From Varanus komodoensis (Eukaryota > Chordata > Lepidosauria > Squamata > Varanidae): a DNA stretch of 64,000 nucleotides. The translations under genes and the position numbers were made by a program. The DNA is taken from contig NW_025335268.1 of NCBI RefSeq assembly GCF_004798865.1, forward strand, positions 6,537,127 to 6,601,126. Reading direction: 5' to 3'. This document shows, in pieces, positions 22,701-36,700 of the stretch. Position 1 is the stretch's first letter. The number at the start of each line of letters is the position of its first letter. The notes under the pieces are model-generated. The model was not told the origin of the DNA. It made no database searches and worked only from the letters and a program-made list of their open reading frames with translations.

Positions 22701-25700
22701 GGCTCTAACTGCAATTAACTTATTCTATATTCAACTCAATATATGACTAAAGAGATGTGACTAGACCAGAATATTTTAATATATTCCTTGAATTCTCAGT
22801 ATGGATGACATTAATGTCTTACAATACAGCAGGGATGAGCGACCTGAGACCCTCTAGATCATGGGTCCTCAAACTACGGCCTGCGGGCTGGATCCGGCCA
22901 GCCATAGCTCGCCACGCGTGCGCACACACGCAGCAAGGTGCCGGCTTGCTCGCAAGGACATAGTTTTGGACTCGCTTGGAGAAAAGGATCTCTGCACACA
23001 CATGCCCCTGCTTTTCTGCGTGCACATGTGCCCCCCCCCCAGCCCGGCCCATGCTCCCTGTCCATACTGCCTTGGCAGCCTGTGCCCATCCCTGGCACCT
23101 TTCAACTGGCCTCCTATTCAAAATGTTTGAGGACCCCTGCTCTACATGCTTTGGTGAGGGATTACAGAAGTTGTACACTAAAACATCTGTAGGACCACAA
23201 GCTGCTCACTTCTGGCAGATGACCTCCCCTCACTTCTCTAACGCAGTGATAGGCAAGCCTTCTTGGGTCCATGGTACAATTGGCAATTTAAGAAACTGTC
23301 CAAGGCACCATCATAATGACAAAATGGATGCAGTACAAAAGAAAGCATCCTGTAGCCATTCTTCATTTCCAAAGCCCCATGCATGGCCCAGAGGCCATCA
23401 TGAGAAAAGAAGATGGCAGCAGCTGGAGGCATTTTACTTCAAAGCAATTCCAGCTGCCAGTAACAAACTTTGTTATTTAAAAAACAGCTGGGAGAGATGG
23501 GATCCTTATTGGGTGGTAAAGACATTCTCCAAGGGTGTGCAGGTATCTGCAAACACCACTTTCTCTACTCCTGATTCAGCAAATCTATGTTTCCTTTGGT
23601 GAAACAAAGCATGCCTTGAAAAAGCAAAACGATATCCAAACACTCACCACTTGGAAAATGCGGTCCTCTGGTTTGTGCCCTTGTCAGGGCACTCTGCACT
23701 GCCTGCTGAAAGTTCTTTCCGGGAGTCTGCTGTTTTGTGTACATGCTGTAGATTGAACTTGCAGCCACAGTCTGCGGCTTTCGGAAAGGCGGTGGAGGGG
23801 CCTCTTTTGTTGGCTGTGGGGTGAAAGGTCTCACAGCTGCTGCAGGAGGGCTTTCTTGCTTAGGAAGAGTCAAATCCGGGTTAGTGGCAGGGCCACTTGG
23901 GGACACACAAATTCTTTGCTGAACCTGCTGAGATCCTGGTGGTGTCAGTGAGGTTGGTGGTTTCTGTTTGCTTCCCACAGCTGCAATTGTCAGAGGCAAC
24001 TTCTGGACATTACCATCAGACTTAACATCTGGAGGGGACAGCTGAGTGGCTTGACCAAAGTAAGGTAAATTGATCTGTTTTGGTTTGGTGGGAACAGGTG
24101 GTGGTACTTTTGCCACATTTTTAGCACCCATCTGCAAGGTAAAACAGTAACTAAAAAGTAAAAAACCATTCCAACACTGGTGGGTCAAAGGTGAAACTAT
24201 CTCACTAGAGCAAATCAAAGACACACACAGGTCTGCAAAGATACTCAGATATTACTATCTCATATCCTTGCTCATGAATAGTTGCAGCTTCAAAATAAAT
24301 TGATAAATAAATATATATATTTAGATAACATTCCCAGTTATTTCTCTGTTCTTCACTTGGTAACAGATATACTGGACCCATGTCATGGGCAGCATCATGC
24401 TGCAGCTCTGCGTTAAGACTAAAAGAGGCAAATTGTTTTTGCACAAACTTATTTTAAAGATGTTTATCCCCTCCCGTACTCCTAAAGGCAGATGGCATAA
24501 TTTTCTGCTCAATCACACAAAGAAACATCCCTCTGTAAGAGAGATTTGCCATTATGTCCTGTCTAACAGATGGAAAATTTATGGCAGAGGTTACCATTTG
24601 CCAAAACCACCCACCAAGCCCTGACCTCACCCAAAACCAAATACCAAGTCTCATATTATGGCCAGTAGTTCAAGCTTGCTAATGAGACAATCAGAAACTT
24701 GGCACAGATTCATAACCGTGCTACCACATGGGTTTAGATACATCTGCTATGATTAGAGAGAAAGAACAGGTAAGAATTTAAGAGACACCACACATTTTCT
24801 GAATACCTGGCCATCACGCAAGAGGTCTTCACTACTCTGGTTTTTTCGTAGTATACCTGTTGTGGGCGTTGTAGTACTGGCATTGGATTCAACAGAATCA
24901 AACATGGAAAAGGGACGTACTTTCTTCTCTCTTTCTCTAAGAGGAACTTCTCCATCCCCAGCTAAAAGAGAAAGTCTAAAGTGAAATATTTCAATATTTG
25001 TTAAAATTTAAATAAAAAGTTATTGCTGTTGTTAAAAATGGCAAACTGTACTTATTTCATACAGCTAGCAGAGAAAATAAACAGAGCAGAAATAACGGAT
25101 TCAAAAGACTATTTCCATAGTTCAGTTCTAAGCAAAACCCTCTAGTGGAACTACATAACCTTCTTTAAAGACCCAACAAACAAGATTCAGATGGGCATTG
25201 GGAAGAGGATAGGTCACAGTACTACTATCATACCCACTATCAGGAACAACCCAGCCATGTTGGGAGTCAATCCCAATTGTCCAGACTGCAAGGTTCAATA
25301 GTATCCACCAAGCTAAAGCAGTAAGAATAGAGCAACAATCAAACCAGTTCTGTAAAAATGTTAGGCATTCCATCTAGCAGACTGAAGGAAAGCATCAGAG
25401 CTGATTAAACACATTGGTAAGCATTCTTTAAAGTACACTTTTGTAACATAAGCATGACATTTTGCTTCTCATTTTGGAAACAGGCACAAATATTTGTAAA
25501 AACTTTTAATAACCATAACACACTGCCAATGAAATAAACTCCTGCACCATAAGACTTACCCAGCCCTTCATTGCTACCATTGGCTTTTGTTGCTGAGGAA
25601 GTTAGCCCTTGGTTGATCAAGTTATCAGCAGCTGCATTATTCCAGTCATTGATAGCAAGTGGAGGTTTTGAACCAGCAGGTGTAGTTCCTGAAGAAAAAA

Positions 25701-28700
25701 TATTAAGAAAATATTTCTCATAATTTTCCAGTAAAAAAAGATACTGGATTGTTAATGCCATTTTTATTGTTGTTCCAGAATTTCTCTTTTCTTTTGGCTT
25801 CTTGAAAAGCATCACTCTTGCAAGGACAACAATAATGCATATAAGGATGCTCTTCTCAGAATTAATAATTAATTTTAATCCAAAAGTCTACCTGCATAAT
25901 TGAACTAGCATATTGAGTCACCTATGCTGAGCTAGAAAGGTGTGGGACTGCAGCCAGATGCGTGACCACATGTGGAAGCAGAGCAGGGGGGATTTGATGG
26001 CCTTACAGGCCCCTTCAACCTGACTTCCATCCTATCCTATCCTAAAACAGTAAGTGCACCTAATCATTGCGAATTTAACAAAGCTACACAGGATTCTGCT
26101 GTGGAAAAGAATACCAGCCTTGGGACCAAGTCAAACATGATGGTGAACTATCAGAAGAAACCAAATCTTGAGTACTTCCAGCATCCATACACTTGTGAAA
26201 ATGCAGAAGGCTACAATTAAGTTCCTGTCCTAATAATCAGTAATCTTAGGTTTTTGGGAGGGTAGGGTGGGGTGGGGACTAATATAAACTGTATACTAAT
26301 CACGAGTACACAATGTATAATTATGGCTTTCACAAGTATCCAATTGCAAGAATCTAGATACAGGAAGTCATATACAAAATAAAATAGAAACCTGTTTTAT
26401 GTATCAGTAACCCACAAGAGCTATCTTTGTTTTAAACATCTGTACAAATGTACAGCAAGACCTCTGTGGATAATTTATGGTTATGGTCAACTCTTAGCAA
26501 GTCCTGTACCTCTTCTTCATACTATCTCTAAATTTCAGGGGCAGTGGTTTTGTAAAGCACTGAGCTATAACTAATATAAAGCACTGAACAGCACTGTCTG
26601 ATTCCTCAGGCTATGAATATTCTGCATATCCCTTTTAAGCATCTCTCTCTCTCTCTCTCTCTCCCCCTCTCCCTCCCCCTCTCCCTCACACTCACACACA
26701 CACACACAGTTTCATGCAGTGTAGTTCACCTTCTAATCAAAGTATCTGCATTATTAAAGAGTAAAGCTTACATTCATAAACTTTCTTGCTCTCCTTATAA
26801 ACAAAAGTAGGATTCCTGCATACCAGAATGAACTAATATATCAAGCCATTAGTGCTTCACATTTGGATGACTTATTTGTTCCTAGTAGTTCCAAGCACAG
26901 TGTTATCCAATCAAATCTAATTTTCGGAATTCTGTGTGAACACTGATGCTAACACAGCATAGAATATTAATGAAACTCATGTTAAGAAAAAATCGGCCTT
27001 AGATAACTTTCTTTTGTGCTTTAAGTATATTGAATATCTGTGTTTTGCATTTACAGCAATAGAGTCCAGTTTTCAATCCATCATACAAAATAAAAGAACT
27101 ACCTATCTAAAAGTTGGTTAAGATGAATGAAGAAAACAGAAAAGTAGATGTATCACTGTTGATTTCAGAAAAATAAATGATATTCAGTAGACTAATTGTT
27201 GAACCTAGCTTCTTACATATCAAGCTGCTGATAAATCAGAACAGGTGATGAAAGGAAAGGCCAACATATTTCGTACAACTAACAGCCAGAAGAAAAAACT
27301 GTTCATTACCAGGAGCTTTCATTTGTGAAAGAACTCCAGCCCTCATATTTGGAAGAGTTTGGGTTTTCAATGGACCATCTGCAGCCTGTAAGGTTAAAGT
27401 CCCATCTGGAAAGGCTGGTTTCACCAAAGGTTCATTCCTTGAGGCAATACGTGGCATGGTGGAGGACTGGATGTAAGGACCAACAGCTGCCACTCGACTT
27501 GGAGTCGACACCACTGGTTGTGGCTGATTGCCATCTGAAGGCACCTAAACAAGAGGCATAAAGATTAACAAAGAATCTGCAACACAGCCCATAGTGGGGG
27601 GAAATTCAGTTGGATTACTTAGCTGCATCCTTCAGTACAATCAAAATGGCTTTCCTGCTACAAGGGAAGTGCTAGCGATTTAATATATATAGCCTTTCAG
27701 CACCCTTTTGTCATCACCCAGTAAGTTAAATATGCTTCAGTAAAAGAACAATAATTTTGGGATTTTGGCACGTACCGGTACATTCTCCTTTTGCTGTAGT
27801 GCTGCCTTTTTCTTCCACAGTCGTTCCCTTAGCTCATTAACACGCTTATCCATAACTGCCACCTCTGAGTTTCGTTTGTTTAAACAGTCCCTCTGTTGCT
27901 GCAGCTTGGCATTCTGCTCCTGGTTCAGTTTGTTCCTCAACTGAATGCATTCAGGAGGGGAAATCAAGAATGCAAAACAAATATTTTTCAGGGTGGCTGC
28001 CATGCACTTGATATATTTTTAAAGATGTGAGTTGTTAAAAGGTTAGAAGTTCTATGCAAGCAAGTTCTGCTTAGGCTTTGCTTCTTTGCACAGCATGCCA
28101 GGTAGTTAAAAAATCTACACTGAGAACACAGATGAAGAAGTAACATCAGACATTGCATGCTTCTGACTTTGTCAGAAAAGATGAAAAGTCAAAGCCAGTT
28201 CTTTTGCAAGGCAATATGGGACTTGCCCCTTTAGCCATGATTGCAGGCTTGCAGAAGAGATTTACAGTTACCTGAAGCTCCTTGTAGAGGCGGTCAAGTT
28301 CAGCTACAGCAGACTGGTTGTCGTGGTAACCATCAATTCGGCCATTCTTCAACATCTCCAATTGCCTGGTAAGTTCCTCTACCTTTGACACAGCCAGTAC
28401 CAGTTCTCGCTGTTTTTGCTGGAACAAACTGTTCATCTGCTCAATCTCCTCCACTGAAGAGGAAGACAGAATACAATAGCTGTGACTGAGAAATGCCCAA
28501 ATGTTGGCTGCTTCCAAGGCAGCTGTTAAGGGGACAGGAACGCCTTCTAACACAGAGCTGAAAGAAGACTACACCAAATTACAGATTTTATAAAGGATCT
28601 CTATCATAGGAAAAGTTTTCTTCACTGTATTATTACTAACAACCATAGAACTATACAAGAACATTATGTTCTGTTAAGGAAGATATTCAATTCTGGAGGC

Positions 28701-31700
28701 TAAAATGAAGCAAATGAGTGAGAAAAGGCATGTATGTACTGTCCAAGTTTAAGAGATGAAGTTTTGTTCTGGGAGAGTTAGCCACTAGCCAATGCTTTTT
28801 AATGTGAATTGATTCAAATTTTTCCTATGTATGGGACGTATAAAATGATGTGGGGCAGGAGATATAAATTAAGTCCATTAATTAATTTAAAACTGCATTG
28901 AGCCAGTTTGTTCAAACCAGGAATTGGCCAGGGCATTTGAGTGCAGATAAGCATATTTCCTCCTACACATTTGCCACTTCTGTTTTCATGTAACAGCCTA
29001 GGGCCGTTCCATAATGTGTGAACCCAGTAGATCTGGGTTGTTTATGGACATCCAAGTTAGGGTTTGGCCTGGACAAACAATAAGCAACAACCAGCACACT
29101 AATTCACAGATGTGCACTCATAAATAGCATATGTGTTTTTTGATAATTCAGACTAGGTCAGACAGTATTTAAACAACACGGTGAGGAACAGGAAAATTTG
29201 AGTCAAGTTGTTCTAGTTATTTTCAAATTTTGACATATGTATTAAAGTGAGGGGAAATATCAAAGTACTGAGAAAACCAACATTATTTATACTGTAGTAG
29301 TCAATGAATGTAGCTTTCTGAAAGATAAAAACAGGGGAATATAACTCATTTTAACCCTTAGGAATTTTTTTTCCTGGAGTTATATGCATGCAGTAGTCAG
29401 GGCAAATGGTACTCCTCCTCCTTCTCTCCAATACTCTCTTCCTCCCCGCCCCCTCTGTATGTATCCTTCCTGTCTTTCTCTTCCTCTCTCCCTCTGCATT
29501 TTTAGTCTCTCCTTCCTCACTTTTGTATCTTGCCAAATCAACATGCCCAACAGTTTCTACTAAATTTCAGATGAATACCTATATTACTCTGTTTTGAAGG
29601 GGGAAAATGACAACTTCTAGCACCATGAAAGTTTCCTGTATATAATAGAGAGATAAGAAAGTACTAGAAGGAAGTTTCTGCTTAGCATGAGTGCATATTA
29701 TCATCCTGCAAGTCAGCAATGAATAGGAGGGCTGTAGTCTGCAACTCTACTGCTGCAATCTGAGGAAAGCAAAGCCTGGCATCCCTGAAGAACCACAACA
29801 GGACAAGAACAAACTAAGATATGCTCTATTCACAGGGATTGAGAACTTCCAAGTACTGCATCTAGCCCAAAGAAACTGTGAATTCTTCCTACAAAAATTG
29901 TTGCTGTCTTCTCCAGTCTCAGCAGGGGAAAAGGTAAAATGGGGAGGGGTCGTGATGGCAGTGAATACAGCCAGACCACTGACACTGTACAGCCCACTGG
30001 AAGTGGTGGCAATCTCTGCTCAAACTATCTACTACAAGACACTTCAAGCGGCACATAGTTCAAATGCTGCTAAATCAACAAATGCTTGCTAAATGAGCTG
30101 ATCAAGGGGCAGGATTTCTATATCAAAGTATTAGTACTACTATTTTTAATATTTATCTAGTTCTAATAGCATGCTAGGTGCTTATTTTTCCCCAAAATTA
30201 GCAGTACATATAAAATGATCTATTTCTCAAGAATTTGCTACTTTTCTTTTGTTACCAGTAGATCATTCCCATTTCCATTCATAAATCAATGTCAATACTT
30301 CAATATATGAAATTATTTTAAATGGCTGTGAGGAGCGCATTTTATGCCACTAATTATTTCTGAGTTGTCTTCCAACCCAGAAAGAGCCCTCCATGAGACT
30401 TAGAATTTTAAACAGTTCAAGCACAAAAGCATTTAATAAACCTTGGTAGTTTATCAACTACCCCCATGCATGCTGGTTGGACGCTGGCTCATTTCCCTAA
30501 TTACCCTTACTGGGTAATTACACGTGAAACCCTCAAACGTCTTGAGGTACTTAATGAACTACACAGAACCCATGACTCTAAGAAATAAAAAAAACAAGCC
30601 ACCCTTGCCAATACAGATGACATGCAGTACAACTGAGGAAGCCTGAATTGACAACCTGGAGCCCAAGGACACTGCAACTTACAAATCATAACAGGCAGTG
30701 ATAAGACAATCACACAAAGCTCACCTAGTTTCCCATTACTGAGTCGTTTCTGCTCCACATGGCCTTTGAGAGCTCTTACTTTCTTCAACTTAGCTTCTTG
30801 ATTCTCAGCAATTTCTTTTAACTTTTTGAGTTTTTCCTGTTCTGCAGCTTGCTGCTGCTGCTGCTGATCCTGCTGTTTCAGAAATTTTAAACGCTGCTCC
30901 TAAAGATGAATAAAACAAGCATTATGCTAATTTTGCATAAGTTTATATAATAGCAATACACTGATGACATAGGATATCTGGAAGAGATGAAACATGGTAC
31001 ATGTCTGCAGCAGTTCACTTGATTAATGTAATTAGAAAACCTCCCATAATACTGAAGGAAAAAGATGTTAAGGAACTAAACAAATGGTTTAGCATTTGCA
31101 TATTTAACCACCAGTAGAAAGCAGAGAGAAAGCAAAAGTGAAGGGAAGTGAAGGTGTGTAATTTGACTAATGAGAATTTAGTTCTAGAGGAAAGGGTTAG
31201 AGACCTCCCCCCACCCAGTAATTTCCTATTTTGAAAAAAGAGCTAGGGAATTGATCTTAGATCTGTCAGCATTGCTTGAAGTTTATCAACAGCAGACAAA
31301 GTATCTTTCAAGGAAGCTCATGTTCTGTTAGTAATCTTCCCAGATGAACAAGAACTATGCTTCTAAGGAACCAGGGCAGGGGTCAGCAACCCATGGCTCT
31401 GGAGCTGCATGTGGCTCTTTCATCCCTCTGCTGCATCTCCCTGCTGCTCAAAATATGCGTCACAACCGCCAATGTGTGACACCTGCCAGCACGCAATTTA
31501 TTAAGCTTTTTGACCCCAGTAGGCCAACCATGGATAAATCCCAGAAAAGAAAAGTTTCAGAAGAAAACAGAACATTTAATGGTATATGGGCAGATCCATT
31601 TGCTTTCACTGCTGACGAGACTGGTTTACCAGTATGCTTAATATGTGGTGAGAAATTGGCAAACAACAAAATGTTGCAAGACATTTCCAGAATAAACACA

Positions 31701-33683
31701 CAGCCTTTGCTGAAAAATATCCAGATGGAGATGAGAGAAAAAAAGCCATTTCAGAACTGATGTGGAAGGTTGATCTGAGCAAAAATCATAATTTAAGTCC
31801 AGCTTTTATTTCATAAATATGAGGAGGAATCAAATACACACTGAGTATTTTATTTGAAAGTAACCTTCAACACAATGTCTTTTTTTTCGGAGTTCAAAAT
31901 GTTTTTGTTGCATGCAGAAATAAAAAATTGTTTTCTCTGTAGCAGTTCATTGATTTCATAAATGCAACACAATATAGTTTTTTATACATAGCATAAAGGT
32001 AAAAATGATATATGCAGTGTTATCTTCATTTTAGATGTCAAATGAGTTTTGTGGCTCCTGGTGTTTTCTTTTCTGTAGGAAACGGGTCCAAATGGCTCTT
32101 TGAGTGTTTAAGGTTGCTGATCCCTTAAACTATGCTTCCAAGGAACAAGGGCAGGGGTCAGCAACCCATGCAATCCTTAAACTACAGTTTGAAAACAACT
32201 GCGCTATATATGGTATGATAGTATGGTCAAATAATTTGACACAAAGGGTACTGAATTCAAATCTCAACTCTGCTGTGGATTCAGCAGATGATATTGGCCA
32301 AGGCATAGCTCTCAGCCTATAGCACTTTAACACTGAAGTTAGTTTTACAGAAACTTATTTCAACAAACCTTGTTAGCTAGCAATTGCTGTTGAGCCTCTA
32401 TTTGTTGCTGTTGTCGTGATGCCATTTCCTGCAGTTCAGCCAGAGTCATATCCATCCGAGGAGCATTAATCTTCAATTATAAAAAAAAATCAAAATATGC
32501 CACAAACACTGTATTTTGTTAAAGTTCATACAACATATTTTCCACCTGGCTTCAGAAGTATAGAGCAGCCTCTGTACCAGAATAAATGGTGAAAGCAAAT
32601 ACTACTCAAAATTAATGGAGAAAAGGAAGACAGTTACGCTACTTTTATTCCAATGGACACTGACTAAATCACCAATGCAGAAGGTACCTAGAAGCCATCC
32701 ATGTTCAATCCCCAGGCCAAGTTACCAGCATTCAGCCAACAACTCACATCAGCCCAGGGTATCTACCACCTGAAGCTAAGGACAAGATGACACCTCTTCC
32801 CAATTCCATGTGTAGAAAGCTGGATGAACTGCCATTTGAATTTCCCTTCCATATGGCCAAACTTATTATGCCTGAAGACAGCAGGCCAGTTTAAGCAAAG
32901 TGGGACAGACTGTGTAGCAGATGCAGTTCTGTCCTCAACAACATGAAAGGAACAGTGAGTCAGAAGGAACTTCCAGGGAGCTGCCATTGGTGGAATCCAG
33001 CATCTGCCACCAGAGACACTTCCCTCATTCTATAGTTGGTCTTGTGTCAATCCAACACATACTGACCTATTAAGTACCAAAAGCCAAGATGCACCACCCT
33101 AATAACAGGATTAAATAGAAAGCCATGAGGAAGATCTTTTTTATACTAAATATGTTGATCTTAAAGCAAAACCTTTCCACTGTAGTTTCCAAGAAGAACA
33201 TTTTACTAGCTACAAGTCTAGTTACTCTTGCTAGCCCCCATGATTAAACATGAAAAGTTTGTATCCCTTTTATCAAATACCATTTTCTTAATTCCTGTGA
33301 CAAAATAATGATTCAAGAAGCCTCCCAGATTACCACACTGACTATTTTAAGCAGCTTGTTCCTTTAGGTTAACTCTGAAGGAGCTGTGTAGCATAGACTT
33401 CTGACACTACACTGCATACTGTCTGTTTAACCAGGGGCTCCTCCAAGTACAACAGTAGTGCACACTCTTCCTATAGGAGATTGTTTTTTTTAAGAAAACA
33501 CTGACAAGGGTGTTTTCTTTAAAAAAATCTTTGTAGCCAGTTTGGGATTTCTCAGTCTGGACTCCATGTAAAGTCTTTTACATTGTTATTTATTTTATAT
33601 TGTTAATTTTATATTGTTATTTTTGAATTTTATTGTGTTGTAAGCCACCCCGAGGCTTCGGCAAGGGGCGGCATAGAAATGTT

Positions 33684-33732
<49 letters not shown>

Positions 33733-36700
33733 TGATGATGTGAATACACAGACAGACAACGGCCGACTGCAGAGTGACAGATCTCTTTAGTTTTCTGTGA
33801 CTGATGTAGTTGACATAAGGCAGATGTATAAAAACAACTAATCACAATAGTAGAACATGAACAATTCTCACTTCATGCTGAGTTGTTTTGAATTATAAAT
33901 TTGTAAATTTGGTAGAATAAATTATTTGTAGTTAAGATACTTACTCCATTCTCTATTCTTCGTTCACCAGGCATTTTCACACCATTTCTCTTCAAGCTTG
34001 GATCCTGCAGTCGTGATCCACTGCCTTTATTAAGTACAAAGTGAAAGGAAAGATTAAACTTCTAAAAAATATTTTAGGGATTATTTTCAATATAACTTTT
34101 ATGTTACGAGGTTGGAAAAAGAAAGAGAAGACTCAATTAGGTTTGCTGCTTCAGACTGTGTACAAAGTCATCCAACATCTGCAAGTCAATTTAACTGCAG
34201 TTGCAGCCCTGGCCATGTTTCTCCTAAAATGCTGCATGTGCAATAAAAGCATTAACCTTGTCTGATATGATGGGGACAGTAAAAGAGAAACAAAAGATAA
34301 ACTTTCATGAAAATTCATGTAGACAAGCTGCAGAAATGGCAACAAGCCATGCCAGTGTTTTGCATAAACTCAGCTTTAATGGCACAATCAAAGAGTTTGA
34401 CCTGTAAAAGCAGATACATTTTAACTTCCTTGCAATTTTGCACTCATCAACAGTTTTCAGCCACACATCCTAATCAAGCTAAATCGCTCTAAAGAGGGTT
34501 CTTTGACTAATTGCTACAGGAATGATATGCAAACAAAACTATCTAAGGAAGAGACTGAAATCTCAGGGTGTTTTCAAAAATACAGAGCTAAGTAAGTGGA
34601 ATTGTGTGTTCTGAAATCAGTGGGACGTAACTACAGGGTAAAACACTTATCAGGCTGGAAAATGAACACTCATATACAGTTGAGTGTTTCCCTAGTAAAA
34701 GAAAGGGACTGCATTTTACAGTACCCTAGGCAAAGGATAAAGGATCTTCTGCCATAAACAAAGAAAGATGCCCTATATGTCTAGGATAAAATAGGTTGTA
34801 CAAAGATTCAGTGTACCTTCTCCTGAACATATGGCTTTCAAACCAAATTTGTATGCAGGTACTGTCCCCAGGTTACAAACATCCAGGTTACAAACAACCA
34901 TACTTACAAATGTGTGGACTGCCATAAACCCTATATGAATATTTCTAGAGAAAAGCTGTGGATATCTCTCAGGAACTATGTAGTCACTGATGATGTGGCA
35001 CCAAATGCATTGCATCGTTTCCTAGGGATATTCACAGTTTTTCTCTAGAGATATTCATGGCTTTTCCCTAGAAACAGTAACTGCTATCTCTAGAGAATCA
35101 CGCAAAGCATCTGGTGATGCATCCCTCAGTGGCCATGTAGTTCCCTAGAGATACATGGCTTTTTGTTCCACAACATCCAGACCCTAGACTCCAGCGGTAA
35201 CCTCCCCTCCTTTCAGCAGCACAATGAAACCCTGACTCTCCAGCATCAGGTCCATCTCCATCAACAGTTAATATTCGGCTTAATGTGGTTTTTTAAATAT
35301 TGTTTTCTTAAATTAGATAAAGTACAGAAAGAAGAAGAGTATAAGGGGACAAGTGAAATAGAATTGCCAAGGTTTCTTTAAAAAGTATAACCAATACATT
35401 CACAACCTGCAAATTTCCAAAGAGACCAAAAATTTCTATCTTTCTGTCAGTCAATACTCAGTGAAGCTCAGGAAAAGAATCATTATATACTTCTGTATAC
35501 TGACAAATTTTCCAATCACTCCAAATCAATTATAAATCATTGACAATATTTTAACAAGCTTCCTTTTACATATTAATTATATGGGATATAAAAGAATTTC
35601 AATTTATTAAATTCTTCAGTCTTTTGTTTACATAATAAGTTAATTTTGCCATCACTGCATGCTCAGCCAACTTGTTTTTTCAGCTTTCAATTGTTGCACA
35701 TTCTGGAGTTTTCCATTTAGAAGTAATTATAATTCTTGTTGCAGTTCTCATGTATTGGAATAACTCTGACATGTTCTTTGAAAAAGTCTCTACCATTATG
35801 TTCAAAAGCATATTCTTAGGACTCATATGAAACTCATTTTTAAAGTTTTTCTATTTCCGCATCAACTTCCAAAATCTTTTTCTTATGTCACAAATCCACC
35901 ACATATGGTAGGAAGACTCATCTACTTTATTACATTTCCAACATAATGTTAGGGAAGTCTCATCTACTTTATTACATTTCCAACATAATGCTAGAGTTAA
36001 TATTAACTCAAGAATGTTTTAAACTGTTTTAAGAACAGTTATTTTATTTGTTTTTAACAATACTGTATACCTATACACATACATAAAAATTCACTCTCTT
36101 TCCTCAGTACCTGTAGTTAGTTTATTATTACTGCATTATCAACATTATTGCAATGTTGCATTGTGTTCAAGATGTTCTAGTGAGTATGGAAGGGTTTCTT
36201 GAGAGTTTTATATGCATAGAAAGGTAAAATAAATGCATATATTAAGACAAACATTTGGCTTACTCGTGTGATCCATCTTACATACAAATATGAATTAAGG
36301 ATGTTCTCAGGAAAGGAATTTGTTTGTATCCCGGGGACATGTTCATGGCACTTGTGAGGGAAATTTTAGCACTTACCATTTTCCCGATTAGGAGGGCGTT
36401 CATGGCGAAGAAAGAACCGAACCTCATTTCTCTGGACTCCATAGCGCTGCAAAAGATCCAGCATGCGCTCATTATCAGCTACAGGGCGCTCTGAAAAACA
36501 GAGAGCAAACTCAATATATCCTCTTTTATGTGCTTTTGACCCCAAGGTAATAAACCAAACTTATTTCCATGAAACACAACCAGTCGCCAAGGGCTCTTTT
36601 ACATGGTATTCTGAAGATGGGAGTCCATAAGAATTTCCTATTCAAATATTTTACGTTTTATCCTCCAAATAAGAAATATGCCCAGAAATATGTCATTTTC

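Larger units (their letters stand above)
21699..23647. other. TP53BP2 intron with nested transposons
   Basis: This 1.95-kb intron has nothing recognised at 21699-22825. At 22826-23210 a degraded palindromic repeat is interrupted by a hAT element (both annotated). 23246-23565 may be another old DNA-transposon copy (starts gcagtgataggcaagcc), but I cannot define its ends. Confidence 0.55.
25689..27309. other. TP53BP2 intron
   Basis: This 1.6-kb intron holds a CR1 3' end (25975-26046) and a compound CT/CA microsatellite (26640-26709). The rest is AT-rich and unrecognised. Confidence 0.6.
30900..32368. other. TP53BP2 intron with BED-hAT remnant
   Basis: This 1.47-kb intron holds a hAT remnant (31382-32126) and its flanking ~45-bp direct repeats, annotated separately. 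30900-31340 is unrecognised. Confidence 0.6.
34025..36376. other. TP53BP2 intron
   Basis: This 2.35-kb intron contains a hairpin-forming repeat region (34850-35170) and an L1 LINE remnant (35540-36000), annotated separately. 34025-34850 and 36000-36376 are unrecognised. Confidence 0.6.

Noticed and set aside
22861-23602. Several overlapping open frames up to 208 codons
   Set aside because: They run through the CpG-rich hAT element and its flanks in up to four frames at once; they are products of base composition.
26613-26810. Open frame with [13 protein letters not shown]
   Set aside because: It is a translation of the CT/CA microsatellite.
31344-31760. A domesticated BED-type host gene
   Set aside because: The frame is short, the zinc finger looks incomplete, and inverted hAT termini surround it, so a dead transposon is the simpler reading.
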